Positions 32,892-43,763 of a stretch of DNA of 64,000 bases are shown here, in pieces; position 1 is the first letter of the stretch; every line of letters starts with the position of its first letter. The notes beneath the pieces are model-generated. The model had not been told where the DNA came from, did no database searches, and saw only the letters and a list, made by a program, of their open reading frames with translations. The position numbers and the translations under genes are program-made. Where the stretch lies: NCBI GenBank assembly GCA_944989445.1, contig CALYLW010000042.1:62001-126000 (forward strand), in the 5' to 3' direction. This DNA comes from Ampullaceana balthica. Taxonomy: Eukaryota; Mollusca; Gastropoda; Lymnaeidae.

Positions 32892-34566
32892 ATATATATA
32901 TAAGACGCATTTGTTGTCTGTCCGTCGTCTGTCTGTTCCCTTATAACTCAAGATCCAGACAACCAAATAACGTGAAATTTGGTACACGTACACAAAATTA
33001 TACCGGAAAGGTTATTAAACAGGTTTCGTTCCATATATATAAGATACTGGGGGCTGGGGGCCCAAAATGTAGTTTTTCCCTATATGAGCTATATAAAATA
33101 AAAATTATTGAAAATTAAGACGTAAAAATATTAAACATTTTGGTGTCGAGATTAACAAGATGGCGTTTATTGCCATAAAATAATGTGATGTGACGTCATA
33201 GTTTGAGTTCATATTAATTTGTAAATAGGAAACAAAGTGAAAAGAGCAGTTATTATTTTAATTGTTAATATACCGCTGTGGGTGTGCGTTTAAGTATTTG
33301 TGTGCACATGTGTGAATCAGTGAGTGTGTGTGTTTTTTGTTGTGAACTAAATGTTATGAAATGGTTTATTTTTATGTCTGTTAATGTTGCGCCTCTAACA
33401 AGATTACGTATATATTTTTATAAAATTTGTTTGCAAATTACATATTTTTTTACTTTACACTGTTTCTTTTTTGTATATTCTATATGTATTTTATCCAGTC
33501 GTCCGATCAAGCTTTTTCCTTTTATCGGCGAGGGTAGGAGTCAATAATATCGTCCATCCCTGGGTGGCATAAACACTGTAGCTAAGCAACTGTGTTTATA
33601 CTTTTTGCATAACTTAAACGAAACCAGCAGGGCACATTTTAAGCTCAAACATTGCGTTTCGAAATGTTTCTTTAAAACAAATAAACCCCATACAACAGAA
33701 AAATGAATTATATAAATTATCACTTACTGGGGGCGGGGCCAAAATGTATTTTTTTTCCGTATATTTAAAACTGACTCAAAACTAATTCTCCAACCTCCCG
33801 TGAGGGTAGAAGCATGAAACTTTTGGGAACTTGCCAAATACACTATTATGACGATAATTGGTGAAAAATAATGTAAACATTTCCACTCATGGGTGGCCGG
33901 GTGCCCCAAAACCGGTTTTTCCTTATATGGGCTATATAAAACTGAATCAACACCAATTCCTCATATTCCCGAGTAGGTAGAAGCATGAAAATTTGGAAAG
34001 TCGTTGAGTACCCTCCCGCAATGGTAACAGTCGAAAAAAGTATAAAGTTATCACTAACTGGGTAGGGGGGTGGGCGGGGGCCCAAACGTAGTTTTTTCTT
34101 AAATGAGCTATATAAATCAGGCTCATCATTAAATCTCCTATTTCCTGTGTAGGTAGAAGCATGAAACTTTGTGAAGTTGTTATATACCCTCCCAAAATGG
34201 TAACTGGCGAAACATTAATAAAAATTATCACTCACTGGGTGGTCAGAGGCCTGAATGTAGTTTTTTTTCATATATCAAACTGACTCATCAATAATTCTCC
34301 AAATTACCATGTAAGTAGAAGAATGAAACTTTTGGAAGATTTTGAGTACCCTCGCGCGATGGTAACATGCGAAAAAAATATATAAAATTATTACTCACTA
34401 GGGGGCCTTGGGCCAAAATGTAGGTATTTTCCTAATATGAGCTATATAAAACAGACTAATCATTAAATATCCAACTTCCCGTGTAAATAGGAGCATGAAA
34501 CTTTGGGAAGTTGTTGAGTACTCTCCCGCAATGATAACATACGAAAAAAAAATATATAAAATCCAT
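32889..34566. repeat. 1.68-kb direct duplication, unit 1
   Basis: It is near-identical to 34567-36236 at an offset of 1677-1681 bp. Differences seen are small indels near 33128, 33251 and 33747. It is the 5' portion of the Helitron. Confidence 0.95.
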
Positions 34567-36236
34567 CTCTATATATATAAGACGCATTTGTTGTCTGTCC
34601 GTCGTCTGTCTGTTCCCTTATAACTCAAGATCCAGACAACCAAATAACGTGAAATTTGGTACACGTACACAAAATTATACCGGAAAGGTTATTAAACAGG
34701 TTTCGTTCCATATATATAAGATACTGGGGGCTGGGGGCCCAAAATGTAGTTTTTCCCTATATGAGCTATATAAAATAAAAATTATTGAAAATTAAGACGT
34801 AAAATATTAAACATTTTGGTGTCGAGATTAACAAGATGGCGTTTATTGCCATAAAATAATGTGATGTGACGTCATAGTTTGAGTTCATATTAATTTGTAA
34901 ATAGGAAACAAAGTGAAAAGAGCAGTTATTTATTATTTTTAATTGTTAATATACCGCTGTGGGTGTGCGTTTAAGTATTTGTGTGCACATGTGTGAATCA
35001 GTGAGTGTGTGTGTTTTTTGTTGTGAACTAAATGTTATGAAATGGTTTATTTTTATGTCTGTTAATGTTGCGCCTCTAACAAGATTACGTATATATTTTT
35101 ATAAAATTTGTTTGCAAATTACATATTTTTTTACTTTACACTGTTTCTTTTTTGTATATTCTATATGTATTTTATCCAGTCGTCCGATCAAGCTTTTTCC
35201 TTTTATCGGCGAGGGTAGGAGTCAATAATATCGTCCATCCCTGGGTGGCATAAACACTGTAGCTAAGCAACTGTGTTTATACTTTTTGCATAACTTAAAC
35301 GAAACCAGCAGGGCACATTTTAAGCTCAAACATTGCGTTTCGAAATGTTTCTTTAAAACAAATAAACCCCATACAACAGAAAAATGAATTATATAAATTA
35401 TCACTTACTGGGGGCGGGGCCAAAATGTTTTTTTTTCCGTATATTTAAAACTGACTCAAAACTAATTCTCCAACCTCCCGTGAGGGTAGAAGCATGAAAC
35501 TTTTGGGAACTTGCCAAATACACTATTATGACGATAATTGGTGAAAAATAATGTAAACATTTCCACTCATGGGTGGCCGGGTGCCCCAAAACCGGTTTTT
35601 CCTTATATGGGCTATATAAAACTGAATCAACACCAATTCCTCATATTCCCGAGTAGGTAGAAGCATGAAAATTTGGAAAGTCGTTGAGTACCCTCCCGCA
35701 ATGGTAACAGTCGAAAAAAGTATAAAGTTATCACTAACTGGGTAGGGGGGTGGGCGGGGGCCCAAACGTAGTTTTTTCTTAAATGAGCTATATAAATCAG
35801 GCTCATCATTAAATCTCCTATTTCCTGTGTAGGTAGAAGCATGAAACTTTGTGAAGTTGTTATATACCCTCCCAAAATGGTAACTGGCGAAACATTAATA
35901 AAAATTATCACTCACTGGGTGGTCAGAGGCCTGAATGTAGTTTTTTTTCATATATCAAACTGACTCATCAATAATTCTCCAAATTACCATGTAAGTAGAA
36001 GAATGAAACTTTTGGAAGATTTTGAGTACCCTCGCGCGATGGTAACATGCGAAAAAAATATATAAAATTATTACTCACTAGGGGGCCTTGGGCCAAAATG
36101 TAGGTATTTTCCTAATATGAGCTATATAAAACAGACTAATCATTAAATATCCAACTTCCCGTGTAAATAGGAGCATGAAACTTTGGGAAGTTGTTGAGTA
36201 CTCTCCCGCAATGATAACATACGAAAAAAAATATAT
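34567..36236. repeat. 1.68-kb direct duplication, unit 2
   Basis: It restarts with the Helitron 5' end (CTCTATATATATAAGACGC) and runs to the assembly gap. See unit 1. It may be an assembly artefact. Confidence 0.95.
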
Positions 36237-36241
36237 NNNNN
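36237..36241. other. Assembly gap (NNNNN)
   Basis: Five undetermined bases. The bases on both sides (ATATAT / AAATCCA) resemble the continuous 'atataaaatcca' at the end of unit 1 (about 34552-34566), so the true gap may be only a few bases. Confidence 1.
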
Positions 36242-37969
36242 AAATCCAGGCAGATCAGGTCCGCCACAGAGTTCCCAGAGCAGCTGAAACAGCTGAGCAA
36301 AGAAACTCCAGGCATGTGCTGTTCCAGTGGTAAAGTCAAACTGCCCCCAATTCTAAAGCCACCAGAACCATTGTGCATTCTGTTGAATGGTGAAACTGCA
36401 CAATCAAAGGACTTTGTGAAACTTATTAGACTATTCAATAATATGTTTGCCGTGACTTCCTTCAAGTCTAATGTTGTCGTGAATAACGGGTGGACACCAA
36501 CATTCAAGGTCCAAGGCCAAGTGTACCACCATGCTGGACCTCTTCATCCAGTCAATGCTGTAGACAGCAAATATCTCCAGATTTACTTCTTGGGAGAAGA
36601 TGAGCAAGTGCAAAGACGACTGGATTTGCTTGACAGTCCTGTTGACAGAAACATTGTCCTCAAACTGCAAAGAATGCTGCATCAGCATAACAGCTATGTG
36701 AGGTCATTTAAAATGGCTGCTGAGATTATGGATAACACTCAAGTGGACTACAAAATCAAAATTTCCGGCAAAGCACCATTAAAGGAACACAAAGGCAGAT
36801 TCAATGCACCATCTGTTAGTGAAGTGGCATCATGATTGCTGGAGAGCTAGGTGATCGTAGAGACATTGTGCTGCATTCAAGAAGTTGCTCACAAATGCCA
36901 CTTCAAAGGATTCAAGACACTCACAGGTCATATGATCCACTTCAGTATCCTCTGCTATTTGTTAGAGGAGAAGATGGCTATGATTTGAACATAAAAGATG
37001 TAAACAAGGCCACAAGCAATGACTACTATGCATATCGCATGATGCAAAGAGTCAACGAATTTAATACACTCCTCAGATGCCCGCGCCTTTTCCAGCAATA
37101 CATAGTGGATATGTATGCTAAGGTTGAGAATGAGAGATTGCGTTTCATCAGACTCAACCAAACAAAACTTAGAGCTGAGGACTATGGTGTACTATTAGAG
37201 GCAGTAAGGAATGACAACAATGTGACTTCTGAAAATCTTGGCAAATTAGTGGTGCTGCCTTCATCCTTCAGTGGAGGGCCCCGTTACATGCATGAATATG
37301 CACAGGATGGAATGACCTATGTACGTCATAGAAACACAAGCATCAAGTAGATTTGCAATTATGTTACCAAGGGAAGTGATGCAGCCATGTTTACTGTTGC
37401 AAATGAAATGCCGAACAGGCTTGATGGGGTTACCAATTAATTATCAACAAGGACGATACATTAGTAGCAGTGAGGCAGTGTGGCGCCTGCTTAACTTTCC
37501 CATCCATCAAAGGTATCCAACAGTTGTTCACTTGGCAGTACATCTTGAAGGAGGCCAAGGAGTATACTATAAACCAGGACAGCCAACAGCACATTTGACA
37601 GACACTCCAACAAAGACCATTAACAGCGTTTTTTGATCTCTGCAAAACAGATCCTCTTGCAAAAACATTGCTGTATTCTGAAGTGCCTAGACATTTTCGC
37701 TGGGATGCCAGTCAAAAGGTCTGGCAAATCCGAAAAAAGGTATACCTCTTGCAGACTTCCCGAGATATGTGACAGACAATGCCTTGGGAAGAGTGTACAC
37801 TGTGCATCCTCACAACAGAGAAGCATTTCACATGCGCCTCCTGCTGCACCATATTCGGGGACCTATTTCATTTGAAGATCTCAAAACTGTTATTGTGAAA
37901 GATGAGGATGGTGACATCCTTGAAATTAAGCCATGCAGCACATACACTGTTAAATGTACCATTTTATAG
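36242..37969 (+). pseudogene. Helitron Rep/helicase N-terminal pseudogene, internally deleted
   Basis: It reads in order: HHAGPLHPVN, KLQRMLHQHNSYVRSFK, then (frame change at 36832) YDPLQYPLLFVRGEDGY, RLFQQYIVDMYAKVENERL, LPSSFSGGPRYMHEYAQDGM. A stop at 37350 is followed by NYVTKGSDAAMF, then (frame changes) YQQGRYISSSEAVWRLLNF, FPIHQRYPTVVHLAVHLE, YTVHPHNREAFHMRLLLHH. These are the Helitron_like_N blocks and the part after Rep. The HUH motif (FQKRGLPHAH type) and the first catalytic Tyr, expected between YVR and NYVTKG, are missing, so a deletion occurred near 37350. No helicase follows. Confidence 0.85.
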
Positions 37970-38051
37970 CATGCAAGTAAACAGTTAGTTGTGTACGCTT
38001 CTACAGAAAACCTTATTTTAAACCCGGGCGAAGCCGGGTACTTGCCCCTAG

Positions 38052-38927
38052 TATATATATAAGCCGCATTTGTTGTCTGTCGGTTCCCTAATAACTCAAG
38101 ATCCAGACAACCAAATAACGTGAAATTTGGTACACGTACACAAAATTATACCGGAAAGGTTATTAAACGGGTTTCGTTCCATATATATAAGATACTGGGG
38201 CCCGGGGGCCCAAAATGTAGTTTTTCCCTATATGAGCTATATAAAATAAAAATTATTGAAAAAATTAAGACGTAAAATAATGACGCAAATTAATAAACAT
38301 TTTGGTGTCGAGATTAACAAGAAGGCGATTATCGCTATAAAATAATTTTTTTTGTTGTTGTTGCTTTGTTGTTGTTGCTTTTGTTGTTGTAGTTGTTGTT
38401 TTGTTGTTGTTGCTTTGTTGTTGTTGTTGTTGTAGTTGTTGTTTTGTTGTTGTTTTGTTGTTGATGTTTTTGTTGTTGTTTTGTTTTTGTTGTTGTTGCT
38501 GTTGTTGTTTTTGTTGTTGTTGCTGTTGTTGCTTTTGTGTTGTTTTTGCTGTTGTTGTTGTTGTCCACATCCCTTGCCCTGCGACGACAATGTCCTTCAT
38601 GTTGTTGTTGCTTTGTTGTTGTTGCTGTTGTATTTGTTGTTTTGTTGTTGTTGCTTTGTTGTTGTTGCTTTGTTGTTGTTGCTGTTGTTGTTGTAGCTGT
38701 TGTTTTGTTGTTGTTGTTGTAGTTGTTGTTTTGTTTTTGTTTTGTTGTTTTTGTTGTTGTTTTGTTTTTGTTTTGTTGTTGTTTTTGTTGTTTTTGTTGT
38801 TGTTTTGTTTTTGTTGTTTTGTTGTTTTTGTTGTTGTTTTGTTTTTGTTGTTTTGTTGTTGTTTTTGTTGTTTTTGTTTTGTTGCTGTTGTTGTTAAACC
38901 CGGGCGGGAGCCGGGTACTTGCCCCTA

Positions 38928-38928
<1 letters not shown>
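38052..38928 (+). mobile_element. Non-autonomous Helitron, family 1
   Basis: It begins directly after the CTAG of the preceding Helitron with TATATATATAAGCCGCATTTG, keeps about 290 bp of the family 5' end, then a TTG-rich core, and ends AAACCCGGGCGGGAGCCGGG, ACTTGCCCCTAG. Same family, no coding capacity. The expected 5' TC is not visible at the junction. Confidence 0.75.
38341..38895. repeat. TTG/TTTTG-rich simple repeat
   Basis: GTTGTT, TTTTGTTG and occasional GCTGTTG words fill about 550 bp, broken once by a unique stretch at 38560-38600. The long Gln/Asn-rich (minus) and Cys/Phe/Val-rich (plus) frames here are artefacts. Confidence 0.92.

Positions 38929-39007
<79 letters not shown>
38929..39007. 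repeat. (AT)n microsatellite
   Basis: About 79 bp of AT immediately after the second Helitron 3' end. Helitrons of this family sit in AT tracts. Confidence 0.95.
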
Positions 39008-39010
<3 letters not shown>

Positions 39011-39099
39011 AAGAAAGACACAGCTGCAATATTCTAATTGAAATTTAAAAACAACAACATTTAAATTAATTTTGAGTTTAAATAGTAAATGATAACCAA

Positions 39100-39510
39100 G
39101 TCCTAAAGCCACAGCTCTTAGAAAGAATAAATTAATTGCTATAAAAGTAATTACACTATCAAAATGACCGTTCTGATTTTTAAGGTAAAGTCCATGATCT
39201 TTCGTTGACTGCAAATCAAAGCTTGCGTGATAGGTCCACCACTCCATCAAATCACCAACATTTGTATATACCACGATTTTCCAACGTAAAAGGTTCGCTG
39301 TTGTCAGGATTTCTGCATGAGTTGCCCTGACTTCATCGCGAGAGCTGCCTGAAATGTGTATATACTTCCCCACATTTTGGTTCAAGTAATTATGTATTTG
39401 TGTGGTAATGTCAGTGTTCACGTGTTGAATAACTTTATCTCTGGTGAGGATGTGGTTGTCCTCTGTTCATGTCAGAATGTAGCTTTCCATCCCCTTTAGA
39501 TTTACTTTTG
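39100..39510 (-). pseudogene. OTU-type cysteine protease domain, inactivated
   Basis: On the minus strand: TEDNHILTRDKVIQHVNTD, EILTTANLLRWKIVVYT and GLYLKNQNGHFDSV follow the order of an OTU domain, including the catalytic-His block (NGHFDSV). Upstream, where GDGNC with the catalytic Cys is expected, the sequence reads GDGKLHSD and then changes frame. So the nucleophile is lost. OTU domains occur in several transposon polyproteins; here it follows an integrase-like segment on the same strand (39660-39970). Confidence 0.65.
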
Positions 39511-39659
39511 CGCCGCGGCTGTTCAAGATCTCGTGTGCGCCCATAATATACAACCTTGTCAAAACGAAGGCCAAGAGTTATGTTAAGACGCTTCCTTCCT
39601 GATATTGTTAGTAGTTAAAAGTCCTAATCTGCTTTAGTTTCGGGGAAGGGGGTTTCACA

Positions 39660-39970
39660 ACGATGTCTGTTTCTTCAACTGTACTCTTAATTTGCTTTTT
39701 TTTTAAAAATACATAATCATCAGGGCTCTGATTGGGTGAGTAATCCTTTTCATTGCTGTTAACCTTAAGGTTACTGACATGGTAGGTGTTTCTGAATTCT
39801 GAGTATATTGTCAGTCATTTTATTCTTCAGCTTTACTTGTCCCTAGTTTAATGATTCAACCACTAAGTAGTGACCAATCCAGCGTGGTTCCATCTTTGAG
39901 CCAGTGCGACGAATGCCTGCTGATTCCTGATATACCCTAAACTAAGGAGCCATCGGGCCATCAGTTATTA
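39660..39970 (-). pseudogene. Integrase C-terminal segment
   Basis: Minus strand: GIRRTGSKMEPRWIGHYLVV, a stop, QVKLKNKMTDN, a frame change, then YHVSNLKVNS. This is the pattern after the catalytic core of Gypsy/Ginger-type integrases (K--P-W-GPY-V, then TYHVSNLK). It is broken by one stop and one frameshift. It is probably the same dead element as the core at 41285-41600 and the OTU segment below. Confidence 0.6.
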
Positions 39971-40762
39971 CTTTGTTTGCTAGTGTTTATGCGATCATTA
40001 GTTACAATTTTGACAATATTTGATGTTCCTGGGTGAGTGGATATTTGTACTCACGGTTAGATGAAGTTATTTTTTATGATGGCTGTAAGTCTGCTCAGCA
40101 TATCAGTGTTAACATTGTCCAAATAATACGTTATTAGGGGCACGATTCCATCTTCTCAAGGCCTGAGATCCGTAGGTAACTTAACCCTCGACATCATCTT
40201 AAACAATTAATTAACTCGCGGATATTTTTCTGTAACGAAAAAAAAACTATGGAGAAAATCGATGACGTGTTAATGTTTAGTAACTTAGATATTGATTATT
40301 AAAAGCCGAAGAAGTTATCTTCTGTTATTTTTATGTCATGTTTACGAATTTTAATGACGCCCGATGGCAATAACAAAGACTTAGTATTGTTTAGTTTTTC
40401 CAACTTGGTAAAGGAAATATATGTAGCGTTACTGAAGCTACAATTTTGAAAGACAGTTTTTATAGCACACTATTTTACACAAAAATTCAGTCATTGTTAT
40501 ATTTAGACAGATTTTATTTATTTTAAGATATGTAGTAAAAACAATTTTTTGTACACTATAAATTTGCCATTATTTATCCAACTTTAGTAATTTCTAATGA
40601 CGGAATAAGATATTTATAAAGTCTTCACAATCGCGATAGTACTGTCCACTCCCCCTCCCCCCACACACACAAAATATCACTCCTAAAATGCAGACAAAAA
40701 AAGAATCATATAATTAAATAAAAACTGTATCTCAGTCTCAACGTATGTCATTTTTTAAAAAA

Positions 40763-41183
40763 TAAATCCCTTATATTAACTTCACCGTCTTGTCCTTCTC
40801 TCTTTCTGTCTGTCTGTCTCTCTTTCTGTCGTGGAACCGCGGAGAAACAAACGTTAAAAACGACCCACTTCCCGTAATGCTATCGAGCTGAAATTTTGCA
40901 CATAGACTAGTGTCACCTAACAATACATTGTTTCAAAATTTCAGATCGATCGAATGTACCGTAATTAAATTAATGCATCTTTAGTTTATCTCTATGTAGC
41001 CATCTGATATAGTTGACCTCTACGGGTCACTGGAGTTCACTTCAGCCATCGATGACCACATCCCCGTGTTTTACAGCAAGAAACATTCAGTCACGTTCAG
41101 TCTTGAAATAGTTATGCTAGTGTATATTATATTGAACATAATCAATACTTTTATGTATGTCTCATATATAAGGGATTTATAGT
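40763..41183. mobile_element. Short inverted-repeat element
   Basis: ATAAATCCCTTATAT at 40765 and ATATAAGGGATTTAT near 41166 are exact inverted ends of about 15 bp. The interior has CTGTCTGTCT-rich sequence. It separates the integrase core from its C-terminal segment. Confidence 0.6.
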
Positions 41184-41284
41184 CAAAAACTTTGTTTTTA
41201 CGGGTTGTTTATTATTTTAATCCGGTCTGAGCATATTTTTACTTAATGAAATACGGCCCTCTTTGTAAAAAGTCGAAACACCCC

Positions 41285-41600
41285 TGCTTTACAATTTGGA
41301 TTGTATGGTGTTCTTGTTGACCATTTGTATGTGGATGGTTGACAGATGCAATTCGGTGATCGGTTTAAAACTGCTTCATCAGGTTTTAAATAGTCATGTT
41401 CACAAACTCACGTTGCTGGTCACTAATCCATACAACCAAGGCGACAATTAAACAGAGTAAAGATCTGACTTTACATTTTTATCGGGAACACCAGATGCTT
41501 CAGTCCACTTGGAGAAATAATCCGTTGCAGCTTGCATTAAGTATTTATTTCCTGGAGGGGATCGATCATATCAATACCGACCAAGCGCCACACTCCCGCT
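41285..41600 (-). pseudogene. Integrase catalytic core remnant (Gypsy/Ginger type)
   Basis: Minus strand: GIDMID, then (frame change) NKYLMQAATDYFSKWTEA, then VALVVWISDQQREFVN and VNHPHTNGQQE. These are the D, D and E-containing blocks of DDE integrases (D-F-KW-EA, SDQG-EF, HP-TNGQ-E). Two in-frame stops and at least one frameshift are present. Downstream segments are at 39660-39970 and 39100-39510. Confidence 0.65.
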
Positions 41601-41608
41601 GGCATTGG

Positions 41609-42181
41609 AATATTGTTCAGTGGGAGGGGTGGGGGCGGCTGGTATATTGTTCAGTGGGAGGGGTGGGGGCGGCTGGTATATTGTTCAGTGGGATGGGTGG
41701 GGGCGGCTGGTATATTGTTCGGGGGAGGGGTGGGGCGGCTGGTATATTGTTCAGTGGGAGGGGTGGGGGTGGCTGGTATATTGTTCAGTGGGAGGGGTGG
41801 GGGCGGCTGGTATATTGTTCAGTGGGAGGGGTGGGGGCGGCTGGTATATTGTTCAGTGGGAGGGGTGGGGGCGGCTGGTATGTTGTTCAGTGGGAGGGGT
41901 GGGGGCGGCTGGTATATTGTTCAGTGAGAGGGGTGGGGGTGGCTGGTATATTGTTCAGTGGGAAGGGTGGGGTGGCTGGTAAAATTGTTCAGTGGGAGGG
42001 GTGGGGGCGGCTGGTATATTGTTCAGTGGGAGGGGTGGGGGCGGCTGGTATATTGTTCAGTGGGAGGGGTGGGGGCGGCTGGTATATTGTTCAGTGGGAG
42101 GGGTGGGGGCGGCTGGTATATTGTTCAGTGGGAGGGGTGGGGGCGGCTGGTATATTGTTCAGTGAGAGGGGTGGGTGCGGC
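41609..42181. repeat. 34-bp G-rich minisatellite, about 17 copies
   Basis: The unit is attgttcagtgggaggggtg plus 'ggggcggctggtat', with few variants. Every unit carries several runs of three to five G on the plus strand, a G-quadruplex-prone pattern. Frames through it are Gly/Trp-rich artefacts. Confidence 0.95.
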
Positions 42182-42944
42182 CTACTAGCTGATTTTTGAC
42201 ATGTTGGTGAACGTGTCATTTTACTTTTTCTCCTAATAATTATGTGCAAATATTTTGGCTAATTAAATGTCTTATGTCTACCAAAATGGCCACCAGAATT
42301 TGGTTCGTCATGAAACGCTTTCAGGATGACTTATTGAGAAGCTCCTTTTCTCCTCTTTTGCTCGGAAAGGTTTTGTTTTGACTTGGCCTTTTTAGCGTTT
42401 CTCTGGAGGTAAGTCATAGAAATAGAAAGCTGATCATACAGTTGGTCTTCCATGGTTGACAAAATTGGAGCTCTGGTCGTTTGGTGTGATGGGGGGGGGG
42501 CGGTAAATTTAAAATACCAAAATGTGTTCTGTAAGTCGCGAAATACGCTTCGACGACTTTGTAAAGATTGGCGTATTCAAACAATGTTAACACCACTCGC
42601 GCCACTCTTTTAGCCTAACGCTCTTCAAAAATTAAATAAATAAATAATAATGCTGGTAAAAAAAGTAATTGATTGGCTCTTCAAGAACAGAGGTGAAGAT
42701 AGATGAAGTTCATGAAGATAAGTTAAGACGCCGCGTCACCGTGGGCACACCGCGCTACGGTAGCAATGGATAATGATAAAGTTTTCGGAAATACGACAAG
42801 CAACATTGGAGATGTCCCCCACTTTTATTCTTGCCTTATTACTGTAAGTGTTAAACAGATCAGCAGGTATTTAGGTAGATGCAAAAGGGAAAGGCGCTAT
42901 TCTTTCTTCTTCTTCTTCGTTCTCAAAATCTTTTGATAGAGGAT

Positions 42945-43215
42945 TTAGACAGCAAGTCCTATATTTGTGATGAACTGCGCTGTGGCTGTCAGTTGGTCCA
43001 GTCCATCATAGGGTTTGTCATCGAGGGTAGCTTCCTGGGGCCATATGTCTGTCCGGGTATGGTGGTACAGAGGGCAGTTTTGGAGAACATGTTCCGCATT
43101 TTCCGCAGCTGTCCCGCAGGGGCACATTTCACTTTCTCCAATTCGAAGTTTGCGGAACATGTGTTGCCTAAGTTTGTTGTTAGCCTGAAAATGATGTTTT
43201 GTGATTGGCGGGGGA
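42945..43215 (-). pseudogene. LINE reverse-transcriptase C-terminal fragment (RTE/I-like)
   Basis: Minus strand: MFRKLRIGESEMCPCGTAAE then NAEHVLQNCPLYHHTRTDIW, the CPCG---T-EHVL--CP zinc-knuckle-like end, and ATAQFITNIGL. Upstream IIFRLTT is in another frame, so one frameshift is present. The rest of the element is not seen. Confidence 0.7.
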
Positions 43216-43763
43216 GTTTGAAGTATGCATCACTTTTTGGGTAGTTTTCTTTGGGGAGGGGGGCAACAAAAACAATACATTCATTTATTGCCAAACTCAA
43301 CATTCCTAGGAAATAAGTCCAACGTTCCCTTTAAGTTTAAGCTGCACTTTCGTCTTACTTCCCCTACCCCCGATCACAAGGTCATATGTTTCACTTTCAC
43401 CAGGAAAAAGTGTCCTTTAAGTGACCCAGTGCTAAAATTTTTATTGAATTTTAGATGATGCAAAACGTAACTCGCGAAAATTGGATTTACTGTTGAAACT
43501 AACATAATAATATATCTCACAATCATTTTATTTAAAGGACATAGTGTTAATCAGTGGGAGGGGGGGGGGCTCTTCTGACGTTGGGCAGTGGGAGTGTTGT
43601 GCCAAGTCACCACGGTAACGCATTTATTATTTAGTTTTTTAAAATGCCATGATAATTATAATTTGCTGCGGCGACGATAAACGGGTATAACCAGACAGGC
43701 TAATGAAAAGGAGCAACCTAACACATACGCCGCCATCACAGAAGGATTAGACCCGCTATCATA

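Larger units (their letters stand above)
32889..38051 (+). mobile_element. Helitron, family 1 (5' part duplicated, coding part broken)
   Basis: It starts TC followed by TATATA and AAGACGCATTTG. It ends CCCGGGCGAAGCCGGG (hairpin), ACTTGCCCCTAG, then T. These are canonical Helitron termini: 5' TC, subterminal hairpin, CTRR. Inside are non-coding modules of roughly 150-180 bp, repeating 'gggggcccaaaatgtag', 'tatatgagctatataaa' and 'gtagaagcatgaaact'. The N-terminal part of a Rep/helicase protein follows at 36242. The 5' 1.68 kb is present twice, and a 5-base gap separates it from the coding part. The helicase domain is absent. Confidence 0.85.

Noticed and set aside
33278..35911. Pairs of identical 60-94-codon open frames
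   Set aside because: They are identical only because the 1.68-kb Helitron segment is duplicated; no protein family resemblance, and different frames overlap.
38335..39037. Long Gln/Asn-rich, Cys-rich and Val/Phe-rich open frames on both strands
   Set aside because: They are translations of the TTG-rich simple repeat and the adjoining (AT)n tract; open in several frames at once and with no other features.
41396..42199. A 267-codon Gly/Trp/Tyr-rich open frame
   Set aside because: It runs through the 34-bp G-rich satellite. All three frames are open, and the beginning overlaps the antisense of an integrase remnant.
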